NCBI GenBank assembly: GCA_024233835.1
Contig: JACKPC010000001.1
Location: 1,426,001-1,490,000 of the forward strand
From: Leptospiraceae bacterium
GTDB taxonomy: Bacteria > Spirochaetota > Leptospiria > Leptospirales > Leptospiraceae
Length of the DNA: 64,000 bases
Reading direction: 5' to 3'
The notes beneath the pieces were generated by a model. The model was given only the letters and a program-made list of their open reading frames with translations. It was not told where the DNA came from and searched no databases. The first letter of the stretch is position 1. Each line of letters begins with the position of its first letter. Positions 17,436 to 26,563 of this stretch are shown here, piece by piece. The translations under genes and the position numbers were made by a program.

Positions 17436-20400
17436 TTACTCTATGTTAAATTCTCCATTGGGAAACTCTCCAAACATTTCCGGAAAATACATGGCTTCAA
17501 TTCTGGATGGTGGTAACATAAATTTTCCATCCTGATTGAGTCGGACTGTATACTCAATATTGTGGGTTCCTTCCGGGACATAGGTAAAATACTCTCTGTA
17601 AGCATCCATCCTTCTTTCTGTGAATGCAGAATATAAGCTCCAACTTTTATTATTATCCGAGCTTAAACTTTCTGAATCTCTACCCAGTCCCGAGCCCAGA
17701 ATGGTTGAACCGGAAGGAATCGGATCGTTTAAGACTACCCAGGCTTTAGCTGAGTTTGCCTTGATTATAAGACGAATTTTCCACACATCTCCTTTGCTGT
17801 ATTTTCCTTTGTTTTTTACCTCAACAGGAATGAGTTGCTTCGTAATGCTATAGCCCGCTGAAAAGGGTTTTTTCAATGCGATAGCTGCCCGGCTTTGAAT
17901 ATTTACCCAGGGCTTACCCTTTCCATCGTGTTTTATAGTAAGATTCATTTTTGATGAAGACCAGGGGAAATCATGTCTGGCTGCTGAGCGAACTTTTGAC
18001 CAGGGCATTTTTTTATTTTTTCCGGCATAAGACGTTATACTGTAACCTGTTACTTTTTCCTTTTCAAATTTGGCTGCAAATTTTTCCAGTGCAAGAACTC
18101 CCCAGGCATTTGCAACAGTTAAATCCCAGGCTCCGCGTTTTTGTCGTGAAACGATTCCTCTTACAAGCCTTGGAATGTCTCGTTTCCATGTGTTCATTTC
18201 CAACAAGCTTAGAAGTAAGCGGGTTGCATTTACGTCGGAGGAAACCATAAGCCAGTATAGGTTATCTGTTTTTGCTGTACTGAAGCTCATTACGGTACCC
18301 TGCATATCCAGCCTTGCCCTGAGAATAGTTTCTACTTTATCCATTAGCATCGGTTTATGGGTAACCTGTAAGCGATTATAAATATTCCATAAGTCGATTA
18401 AAGCAGATGTCGGAAGTAGGTTGTGTATTACATCAAGAGGTTCCAGGTATTCTTTTTTTGCAAGGCCATAACGACTCAGGGCTTCAATGGCTGCTATTTT
18501 ACGAATACTGAGATCCGGTGTGGATAAGACCGAATTTCTATGGATAGAACCTGTTATAAAACCCTGCAAAGCATAGGTCATGCGACTGAAGACTTCAGGA
18601 GGAATCGGGTATGCTGCTTCTTTTGCAATAGAAAGTACGTAGGAGGTTAAAATCGGACTACCGAAAGAGAGGGATGGAAAGTATTTTATAAAACCTTCCG
18701 AATCAAGATAAGCCGGTGCTTTAGCCATGATTCTTTCCCAATGGTCTTTTGAACGAAGACTTATCGCTTTGGAAACTTCCTGTTCAAAACAGGAGTAGGG
18801 GTAGTCTCTCATGTATTCTTTTACACCTGATAGACTGCGGAGTAAAGAGCGCGAGTAAATAATTCGAAGACCACCTTTTCCTTCTTCAGCTCCTTCCGGT
18901 TTTTCTACCGGAAGGTTATAAGTGTTTTCTAATTGTACGATGCTTGCCTGTCTGACAGTGGGTTTTAAATAAGGTAATATTTTTTGTGATACCCGAATTG
19001 TGTCTGTTTTTCCATTTTCACTTTTGGCTGTTACTAAGTAACTAGCTTTTTCTTTTCCCCTTGGAATTTTTATCTTCCAGGAGAATTCTTTCGCTTCCCC
19101 GGCTTGCAGAGAAAATTTATCCTGTTGTAAACCTTTAAATGCATCCTGAAGCTGGATACTTATATTTCCGCTTAAAGGTTCCTTACCGGCATTCCGCAGG
19201 GTAAAGGTTGCTGGAAAAATGTCTCCTTCTCGAATAATGGGCGGAATACCGGAGAATAACATGAGGTCTCTGGTACTACGAATCTTCGTATGCCCCTTAC
19301 CGTATAATGAAGAACCTCCGATAGCCATGACGACTACTCGAAATGAGGTAAGAGAATCATTGGTGATGAAGCTAAATTCAGCTTCACCTGATGGATTTGG
19401 TTTAATACCGGTTTTCCAGTAAAGAAGAGTATCGAATAATTCCCTGGTATTTTGGGTACCTCCTCCACCTCCCTGCTTAATAGCTTTTAGTCCGAAGTGT
19501 CGTCTACCTACAACCTGCATTTGGGCAGTTGAGGTTTGCACTGTATTACCTCTGGTTCCCATCATTTTTTCTAATACGTTCCATGATGTGTTATTCTTTA
19601 ATTCTAATAATCCTTCATCCACTACAGCCACAATGAGTTCCGTATTTTTCGGAAGTTTTGATTGTATTAAAGGAGATACTTTTACTCGAATATTTGCTTT
19701 TTCTCTTACCCCGTAAACTTCTTTATCAGGTTCTACTTTCACCTCTAATTCATGTGGCTTCCAACCAACTTTTATTTCAGCAATTCCTAATTTATAGGAT
19801 GGTTTTCCCAGGTCAATAAGAGCTGTAGGACGTATGCCTCCTACACGACCCCTGACTGCCATAGCCGAAACAAAAACATTTGGCGAATAGTTGTTTTTTA
19901 TAGGAATACGAATGCTCGGATTACGTCCTTTCACATTTTGTATGTAAGAGTCAAGGATCCCCTCTCTTTCCACGGTAACCAGTACCCTCGCTTCTGAAAA
20001 GGGGATTCTAAACTGAAATTCAGCTTCTTCACCAGTTTCATATTTTTTTCTTACAGGAATTAAATCAGCCCTGTCATGGTCGCTGCCCGCATACCAGGAA
20101 TTAGGAGATTCTATCCAAATCTCTGTATTTGAACGTGCTTCTTTTCCTGAGCTTGAAATAGTATTTGCGGAAAAGAGAATATTCCCTTCTTCCGTTGTTT
20201 TACCTTCACAGATAAGCATTCCTTTTTCATCTGTCTGACCGGAGCAAAACTCTCCTAATTTTTTTATTTCCCTATAGCTTTCATAGGAATAGAAACCACC
20301 TACGAGTCTTTTTCTGTGTGAGAAATACTTCCGGGAATACATATCCACATTAACTTTCTGTCCGCGAACCGGCTTACCCCTTAGATCTAAAACCAGGGAA

Positions 20401-23003
20401 ATAATTTTCAACTTATCTTTGGAAGCAATCCAACTATCCTGTTTAATCCCAATAACGTATTCTGTTGGATAAACCGGTATTCTTTTACTTACGGTTTGGA
20501 TTTCTCCATTTGGATCTGCAAATTCTAACTCGGTCAAAACGTTATAGGGTGTATCTTTTGTGGGCAAACCACTGATTGTAATAGTTTTTCCACCGGTCTC
20601 ATCAAGTTTGATTTGTTGAATCTTCTCAATTTTTAATTCATCTTCATTTTCAGCTCTATCTGTACGGAATCTTCCCGGGATAATTTTTTCTGAATCAAAG
20701 GAGAAATCTGCATAATCAGGAAAGCTTGTATAATAATCATCTTTAACAAAATACTTAAATTTTACAGGAAGATTTCCGGCTCCTCCACCTGAAAGGTAAG
20801 AAATGCTCAGGTTCACAGGAAAATTTGTTTTTGAAACTATTTTTTCCGTTGGAACCTTTACATCAGCCTTCATTAGGGGAATTCTAAACTCCTCTACTCT
20901 AAAGCTTTCTGTACTATATTTCCTTTCATAAGAGTTATTTTTATCCTTAGGATACATAAGATAGATTTGGTATTCACCCAATTTTGCATCTTTAGGAATT
21001 TTCCAACTGGCATCAGCCGTTCTATTTGTCTCCCATTTTAAAGAAAAGCGAAATTTTTGACCGGAACCTATATGTTCGATTTCCATTAATTCCGGTACTG
21101 TATCAAGTTTCGGATAACGCATTCCTTTTCCGGTGTGTAAACGAACCAGATTCTTTATATGAAGTTCTTCTCCGGCTCGTAATAAGCTTCGATCCAGGAT
21201 TGAATGATATATTTCCTTGTTATCTATTTCTCCGGAAGAGAGGTTGAACCTCCAGTTTTCAATTCCATCTTCCCAGGAAGAATGAACAAATGAGAAATCG
21301 TTTCCTTTGCTTGCTGAAACTAAAAGGCCATTCGCATAGTTTTTATAAGAACAGTATTTCGGTTCTTTAATATTCTTTGAAGAAAATATAGCAATTCCTT
21401 CTTCATTTGTTCGGGCCTGTATCAAAACCTTATTTTCACAGTTTCGCACTTCAACTGTAGCTCCTGCAATGCCTTCACCTTTATCAAGACTTGTGACCCA
21501 AACGAGGCTATTCTCAGTACCTTTTTTTAAATGGACCGCCATATTGGTCACGAGAGCGGAAGTTGCAACATAAGCACTTTTACCGGTTTTATTTACATGC
21601 ACACCCAGAGCCGGACTGGTAAGTTCAAGTACATAAAAGCCGGGCTTTTTAAGAGGTATTCCCACTACTTCAAAAGCATTAATACCGTTCTTTCGTGGTA
21701 AGAGAAACTTCTTGCCCTGCTTTATATCTTTAAACACGGAGCGGCTTATCTTTGAGGAATATAATTTTTGAAGCCAGAAAACTATATTCTCCGGTTTCAC
21801 TCCTACCTTTTTTCCTTCTAAAGGTCCAAAACTTTTAGAATTCAGGGGGTTTAGCTGTAGGAGTCTGAGTTTTACTTTTTCTTCAATGTTTCGAACCGTA
21901 ACGGGAAGTACGGGATTTGCATTCAGTTCAAGTATACCGAATTTTGCAGAAAATTTGGCTAAAGGGGGAAAGGAGGAAATTTTCACAGACCTGGGAAAGT
22001 CTGAAGAGTTCTTTAAAATTCTACCCGCATCATCTTTAATAGAAGCCGGAATACTTAAGGTAAAATTGGTTTCCTCCGGAAAAGGGCCTGAAAAATTGAT
22101 CTCTGTTACAGATGTAGGTTTTTCGGCTTTTAAGTCAAGATCGGATTTCCAGATTTTAGAACCGGTTTGAAATTTTATTTTTAAGGCATCTTCTATAGAT
22201 ATAGGAGATGAGAATGATAGAGTAATCGGTAGGAGTGGAATACAATCACCTTTTTTAGATGCATAAGAACAATGTATGCTTGCTGTAAAATCATCCCTTG
22301 TTTTGTAATTTAAAACTTGCCTTGAAGTAGACGAAACTCCCGAAACGGATCGAATACCTGATTGCCAGATAAGGCTTACTTTTTTTCCGCTGGGAAAGGT
22401 CCTGTTAGCTTTGACGATAACTAAATTTTCCGGTATATTTTTACCATAATTAGCTTTAATGATTTCAGGTATATCTTCAGGAGAAAGGATTTGGGTATCT
22501 ATAGGACTTGCAATACCTTCTACTATAAAATTAATATGATTTTCAAGAGAAGGCATATCTACAGGACCATCTACTTGTAATAAGAAGATTTGATCTTCGG
22601 AAACATCAGAGCCAATGTAGGGAGATGTATATAAAACCTGCGGTCCTCCTGTGGAAAACGAATATTTCTTTCCTCCGCGAATGGTATGACCGGAAGCTGT
22701 AGGAAAATCTTTTAAGGTAAAAGTGCATTCGTGTCCAGAGCCAAGTTTGCTTTCAAATTCGTAAAGGTAAGTTCTTTCATCTGCCCAGCGTGCTTTACCT
22801 TTTGCAGAACAGGAAATTTGAAAAATATCAGTATTTGCGGATGGATCTCCAAAAGCAACAACCGGTTCTGAAAAAATAACTTTGACCTGCTGAATATCTT
22901 TTACTTCCCCTGTTGGAGAAAACAGGCTGAGGCCCGGAGCTGAGTATATGGAAAATGGAAGCAAAGCAAATAAAAAAAGTAAAACTCTTAAGTGAAATTT
23001 CAT
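17436..23003 (-). CDS. Bacterial alpha-2-macroglobulin with thioester motif
   Basis: This giant (1855 residues) periplasmic protease trap has a signal peptide of about 22 residues ending in IYSA and no lipobox cysteine. Many beta-sandwich macroglobulin domains follow. The A2M signature lies near residue 1193 (YWKTGIKPNPSGEAEF...NDSLTSFRVVVMA). The thioester motif is SCFEQ with Cys1405, so the CxEQ chemistry is intact, and the helical thioester domain follows it. Bacterial A2Ms are thought to capture attacking proteases when the outer membrane is breached, usually beside pbpC. Here no pbpC is adjacent. It is a single gene with its own promoter region. Confidence 0.93.
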   Translation of the reverse strand: MKFHLRVLLFLFALLPFSIYSAPGLSLFSPTGEVKDIQQVKVIFSEPVVAFGDPSANTDIFQISCSAKGKARWADERTYLYEFESKLGSGHECTFTLKDFPTASGHTIRGGKKYSFSTGGPQVLYTSPYIGSDVSEDQIFLLQVDGPVDMPSLENHINFIVEGIASPIDTQILSPEDIPEIIKANYGKNIPENLVIVKANRTFPSGKKVSLIWQSGIRSVSGVSSTSRQVLNYKTRDDFTASIHCSYASKKGDCIPLLPITLSFSSPISIEDALKIKFQTGSKIWKSDLDLKAEKPTSVTEINFSGPFPEETNFTLSIPASIKDDAGRILKNSSDFPRSVKISSFPPLAKFSAKFGILELNANPVLPVTVRNIEEKVKLRLLQLNPLNSKSFGPLEGKKVGVKPENIVFWLQKLYSSKISRSVFKDIKQGKKFLLPRKNGINAFEVVGIPLKKPGFYVLELTSPALGVHVNKTGKSAYVATSALVTNMAVHLKKGTENSLVWVTSLDKGEGIAGATVEVRNCENKVLIQARTNEEGIAIFSSKNIKEPKYCSYKNYANGLLVSASKGNDFSFVHSSWEDGIENWRFNLSSGEIDNKEIYHSILDRSLLRAGEELHIKNLVRLHTGKGMRYPKLDTVPELMEIEHIGSGQKFRFSLKWETNRTADASWKIPKDAKLGEYQIYLMYPKDKNNSYERKYSTESFRVEEFRIPLMKADVKVPTEKIVSKTNFPVNLSISYLSGGGAGNLPVKFKYFVKDDYYTSFPDYADFSFDSEKIIPGRFRTDRAENEDELKIEKIQQIKLDETGGKTITISGLPTKDTPYNVLTELEFADPNGEIQTVSKRIPVYPTEYVIGIKQDSWIASKDKLKIISLVLDLRGKPVRGQKVNVDMYSRKYFSHRKRLVGGFYSYESYREIKKLGEFCSGQTDEKGMLICEGKTTEEGNILFSANTISSSGKEARSNTEIWIESPNSWYAGSDHDRADLIPVRKKYETGEEAEFQFRIPFSEARVLVTVEREGILDSYIQNVKGRNPSIRIPIKNNYSPNVFVSAMAVRGRVGGIRPTALIDLGKPSYKLGIAEIKVGWKPHELEVKVEPDKEVYGVREKANIRVKVSPLIQSKLPKNTELIVAVVDEGLLELKNNTSWNVLEKMMGTRGNTVQTSTAQMQVVGRRHFGLKAIKQGGGGGTQNTRELFDTLLYWKTGIKPNPSGEAEFSFITNDSLTSFRVVVMAIGGSSLYGKGHTKIRSTRDLMLFSGIPPIIREGDIFPATFTLRNAGKEPLSGNISIQLQDAFKGLQQDKFSLQAGEAKEFSWKIKIPRGKEKASYLVTAKSENGKTDTIRVSQKILPYLKPTVRQASIVQLENTYNLPVEKPEGAEEGKGGLRIIYSRSLLRSLSGVKEYMRDYPYSCFEQEVSKAISLRSKDHWERIMAKAPAYLDSEGFIKYFPSLSFGSPILTSYVLSIAKEAAYPIPPEVFSRMTYALQGFITGSIHRNSVLSTPDLSIRKIAAIEALSRYGLAKKEYLEPLDVIHNLLPTSALIDLWNIYNRLQVTHKPMLMDKVETILRARLDMQGTVMSFSTAKTDNLYWLMVSSDVNATRLLLSLLEMNTWKRDIPRLVRGIVSRQKRGAWDLTVANAWGVLALEKFAAKFEKEKVTGYSITSYAGKNKKMPWSKVRSAARHDFPWSSSKMNLTIKHDGKGKPWVNIQSRAAIALKKPFSAGYSITKQLIPVEVKNKGKYSKGDVWKIRLIIKANSAKAWVVLNDPIPSGSTILGSGLGRDSESLSSDNNKSWSLYSAFTERRMDAYREYFTYVPEGTHNIEYTVRLNQDGKFMLPPSRIEAMYFPEMFGEFPNGEFNIE

Positions 23004-23122
23004 AAATCCCCCGTAATAATAAGCTCAAGTTAATTGTTTATACTTGGTTTTGTAAATCAGAATTTTAAAGAAACGAATTGAATTCTTATAGACAGGAAAC
23101 TTAAGCTCTATAGTATATTTTC

Positions 23123-24385
23123 ATGGAGAGAAAACCCGGGATTCTGAAAGTTTTTCTTACAGCGTGTCTTAAAATAGACTTATCTATAAAAGAGAAGCAA
23201 GCTGTAAGAGCCTGCTGCTTCATTTTCAGACAGGCTCTTATACTATCCCTTATACTCAATATTTTTTTAGTTTTATACCAGAGTTCTAGTTTTCGAATTC
23301 GTCTCAGGTTCGTAGCTTATTATCTACTGGGATTTGAACCACCCGGGAAAATACCCTCTTTTCAGAACGATCTCCTTTTAAGCTCTTTTGAGCCGGTGTC
23401 TATGCTCGATAACCGGGATAAAAGATTGAATAAACTGGCTAAATATCCTGTATTCGAGGCACACGGGCATCTGGGTAAATTTTTCAAAACTGAGCCTGAA
23501 AAGTTTTTCAAGCAATTGGATGAACTCAATATACAGGGCTTTGCTAATTTGAATTTTCAAACAGGAGAGGAGTTCTTAAACTTACAAAATGAATATAAGG
23601 ATAATAGAATGTTCTTTTTTGCTGGTTTTAACTGGGAACATTTAAAAAAGAAAGAGAAAAATTATGTTTCTCTTATGCTCTCTGACCTGAGGGCAGATAT
23701 AAAAAATGGAGCTAAGGGGATTAAGCTCTGGAAAAATTTTGGTCTTAATTTAAAAGATCTCAATGGAAATCGCTTGCATATCGATGAACCATCCTTAAAG
23801 CCTTTATTTGAGGAATGTGAAAAAGAAAAACTGATTGTAGCCATTCATACGGTAGATCCTCCCAGTTTTTTCCTGCCTATAGATGAAACAAACGAACGTT
23901 ATCCGGAATTGATACGAAGGCCTGAGTGGTCCTTTACCGGGACTGATTTCCCTTCAAGAGAAACTGTAATTCAGGAAAGAAATGCCTTATTTAAAAGGCA
24001 TCCCGGCTTACGATTTATTGCCGTACACATGGCTGCATCCGGGCACAATTTGGAAGAAGTTTCTTTCTTACTGGATAATTTTCCCAATGTATATGTGGAT
24101 ATAGCGGCAAGAATTGATGAACTCGGAAGGCAACCCTATACGAGCCGGAGATTCTTTACAAAGTATCAGGACAGGATTCTTTTTGGAACAGATGGTCCTC
24201 CGGATAGAAAGAAGTTGGAAATTTATACTCGATTTCTGGAAACAAAGGATGAATATTTTGACTATTTTCCGTCACATAAACCCAGAAAAGGATTTTGGAA
24301 GATACACGGAATCGGTCTTGAAGAGGAAGTATTAAAAAAACTTTATTATGAAAATGCAATGAATCTTTTTAAGCTAAGAAATTGA
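23123..24385 (+). CDS. Membrane-anchored amidohydrolase-related protein
   Basis: This metal-dependent hydrolase of the amidohydrolase-2 (TIM barrel) family has an N-terminal transmembrane helix (about residues 36-54) and a basic cytoplasmic tail. Metal-site candidates are in barrel order: EAHGHLG (HxH), GIKLWKNFG (Lys), VAIHTVDP, FIAVHMAASGH, and FGTDGPPD with the last Asp. Such proteins decarboxylate or hydrolyse cyclic or aromatic substrates; the substrate here cannot be told. The stop overlaps the upstream region of the globin chemoreceptor, whose Shine-Dalgarno lies on this stop codon, so the two are co-transcribed. Confidence 0.82.
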   Translation: MERKPGILKVFLTACLKIDLSIKEKQAVRACCFIFRQALILSLILNIFLVLYQSSSFRIRLRFVAYYLLGFEPPGKIPSFQNDLLLSSFEPVSMLDNRDKRLNKLAKYPVFEAHGHLGKFFKTEPEKFFKQLDELNIQGFANLNFQTGEEFLNLQNEYKDNRMFFFAGFNWEHLKKKEKNYVSLMLSDLRADIKNGAKGIKLWKNFGLNLKDLNGNRLHIDEPSLKPLFEECEKEKLIVAIHTVDPPSFFLPIDETNERYPELIRRPEWSFTGTDFPSRETVIQERNALFKRHPGLRFIAVHMAASGHNLEEVSFLLDNFPNVYVDIAARIDELGRQPYTSRRFFTKYQDRILFGTDGPPDRKKLEIYTRFLETKDEYFDYFPSHKPRKGFWKIHGIGLEEEVLKKLYYENAMNLFKLRN

Positions 24386-24393
24386 GGGAAAAC

Positions 24394-26094
24394 ATGTTTT
24401 TTAAAAAAGAGAGTGATAGAGATATTTACAGTCTGGAATTCGTGAGGACGAAAGCGGATTTTTTAGATTTTACAGAAAAGGATTTAAAGTTACTAAATGA
24501 ACTAAAGCCCTTTGTAGATATGAGAAAGGAAGAGATAGTTAAGAACTTTTATACTAAAATTTTAAAAACTGAAAAAGCTAAGAGAATTATCGAAAAAAAT
24601 TCATCTATTGCTAAATTAGAATTTACTTTTGTACAATACTTAAATTCTATTCATAGAAAAACTTTAGATAAAGAATATATACAATATATTTCCAGAATTG
24701 CCAGAAAGCACTATGAAATTAATCTTCCCATAGATTTCTATTTAGGTTCTTATGAAGTATTAAGAGAGAGTTTATTAAAGTATCTTTATAAATACGTCAA
24801 ATCCGGAAACAAGTTTATACTCTATATGAATGCCTTAAATAAACGTTTTTCTCTGGATATGCAACTGGTAGTAGAATACTATTATGATATATTTTTCGGA
24901 CTTAACCTGGAAAAAGCATCAGAGATATTAGAATATGTGACCGGTCTGGATACCATACAGGATCTGGTTCATTTTTCAGATGAGCAGGATCAAAAGATTC
25001 ATAGTATCCATTTCTCTATTGAGACTCTTAATTCTGGTATCCGGGATATTAATAGTCATGCAGAAATTATTACTGCAAAAGCAGAGGAGAGTGAAACAGT
25101 TATTTATAAAAGTGAAAAAGAAGTGAATAAGTCTATACGGGAATTTCAGAACTCAACGGAATTAATCGAAGAGAATATAAAAGCATTCCAGACCTTTAAC
25201 ATTAAGCTACAAAATATTTCTAAACTCGTAAAACTTATTACTTCGATTTCCAAGAGGACAAATTTATTAGCTTTAAATGCCAGTATAGAAGCGGAAAGAG
25301 CCGGAGATTACGGGAAAGGTTTTTCTGTGGTTGCTGAAGAAATTCAGAAGATGGCAGAGCAAATTCAAAATTCAGTACAGAAAATGTACAATGAAATTAA
25401 TGAGCTTCTTGAAGAGTCCGATGAAATTACCAAACAGGGGAGTATTTCTTTAAAATCACTTCAGGAAAATCGAAATTCAGTATCTAATTCCAGCAAAGCA
25501 GTTCATGGAGTTTTGGACATCACGCGATCTATGCTAAATGCAAACGAGGGGATTTCGAAAACATTAACCCAGCAATTAGAATTGTCCAGGAAAGTTACGA
25601 ATGACGCTTCCGAGATAAATACATTGGCAGATACTCTGAAAAAAGTCTCAAAAGATACAGGGGCTTCTATTTATAGATTGAGTTGTTTGTTGGATGAATT
25701 TCGTTTATCCATTCTTCCTCAAAATACAAATATTCGGTTTCAGAGATATTTACAGCTTGCCAAAATGGATCATTTACTTTGGAAGTGGAAAATATATAAT
25801 TATATGATGGGTTTTGAAATATTAGATCCGAATAATATAGCAGATAGTAATACCTGTCGACTGGGTGTCTGGTATAATAAATTGCAGATAAATAAAACTA
25901 CAGATACTGCAAGAGAATTTGAGAAACATCATAAAGATTTACACGCAGTTGCAAAAGCAGCTGTTTTAAGCATTAAGAATTCAGATATAGACCTGGCAAA
26001 AAGGCAAATGAAAGAACTGGAGACTATTTCTAAAGAACTTTTAATTCTTTTAGAACGAATGAATAATGTATTAGAAAATGAGAACATAATTTAA
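24394..26094 (+). CDS. Globin-coupled chemoreceptor with C-terminal zinc-binding (CZB) domain
   Basis: This soluble chemoreceptor has no membrane segment. The N-terminal protoglobin domain (about 1-175) has a likely proximal haem ligand His106 in ARKHYEINLP, as in HemAT oxygen sensors. The signalling domain has SKRTNLLALNASIEAERAGD and GKGFSVVAEEI. The C-terminal CZB domain has likely zinc ligands His460 (DHLLWKWK), Cys488 (CRLGVWY), His513 and His517 (HKDLH). ATG 24394 is preceded by GAGGG at five bases; an in-frame TTG at 24382 is less likely. It probably feeds oxygen and zinc or redox signals into the chemotaxis array. Confidence 0.92.
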   Translation: MFFKKESDRDIYSLEFVRTKADFLDFTEKDLKLLNELKPFVDMRKEEIVKNFYTKILKTEKAKRIIEKNSSIAKLEFTFVQYLNSIHRKTLDKEYIQYISRIARKHYEINLPIDFYLGSYEVLRESLLKYLYKYVKSGNKFILYMNALNKRFSLDMQLVVEYYYDIFFGLNLEKASEILEYVTGLDTIQDLVHFSDEQDQKIHSIHFSIETLNSGIRDINSHAEIITAKAEESETVIYKSEKEVNKSIREFQNSTELIEENIKAFQTFNIKLQNISKLVKLITSISKRTNLLALNASIEAERAGDYGKGFSVVAEEIQKMAEQIQNSVQKMYNEINELLEESDEITKQGSISLKSLQENRNSVSNSSKAVHGVLDITRSMLNANEGISKTLTQQLELSRKVTNDASEINTLADTLKKVSKDTGASIYRLSCLLDEFRLSILPQNTNIRFQRYLQLAKMDHLLWKWKIYNYMMGFEILDPNNIADSNTCRLGVWYNKLQINKTTDTAREFEKHHKDLHAVAKAAVLSIKNSDIDLAKRQMKELETISKELLILLERMNNVLENENII

Positions 26095-26212
26095 ACATTA
26101 GACATATATAAATTAACAGAAAGCGTTTGCTCACCTGCTCTTTCGAAAGACAATGAGAATTGCAGGCGACACTCCGAAGGCTCGTCTTCCCGGAGAGCTT
26201 AAAAAATCTCGC

Positions 26213-26491
26213 TTACATCAAGGGAGAAACCTTCAATGGCTTTGGATTGAACCTTCCCTGTTTTTCCGATGCTGCCATAAAAGTAAGTTCTCCCTCTATC
26301 AGTTGGAAGGGTGCACCTTCCGGCAGGCTCAAATAATCCTCGAAGTTATAGTTATTTCCTTCCAGTATCTCGGCCATGAGGAATTGCTGTGAAGCCTCAT
26401 CAAAAAAGATGAGCTTTCCCTCGAAGAAAGCCCAGTTTCTTCCACCCAAAAGTTCTTCGGGGTCAAATGGCCTGAGTAACTTATCTGACAT
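26213..26491 (-). pseudogene. Truncated Uma2-family (DUF820) gene fragment
   Basis: The 92-residue frame has the N-terminal hallmarks of Uma2 proteins: a leader with PFDPEELLGGRNWAFFEG, then FEDYLSLPEGAPFQLIEGE and LTFMAA. Normal Uma2 proteins run on to about 190 residues with the PD-(D/E)XK core; here the frame decays right after MAA and stops. No continuation is seen in the 120 bases beyond. No Shine-Dalgarno is visible. It is best read as a 5' remnant; a short functional protein is less likely. It fills most of the 470-bp gap between its neighbours; I see nothing else there. Confidence 0.6.
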
Positions 26492-26563
26492 AGAAACAAA
26501 GTTTAAGTATTTGCAAAGTTTTGTTAAGCAATTAGAACTCCTGCTTTCCTTTTAGGCGAGAGC

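Noticed and set aside
18070..18381. Plus-strand 103-codon frame opposite the macroglobulin gene
   Set aside because: It is a shadow of the macroglobulin coding strand, without Shine-Dalgarno or domain signs; the same holds for other frames opposite this gene.
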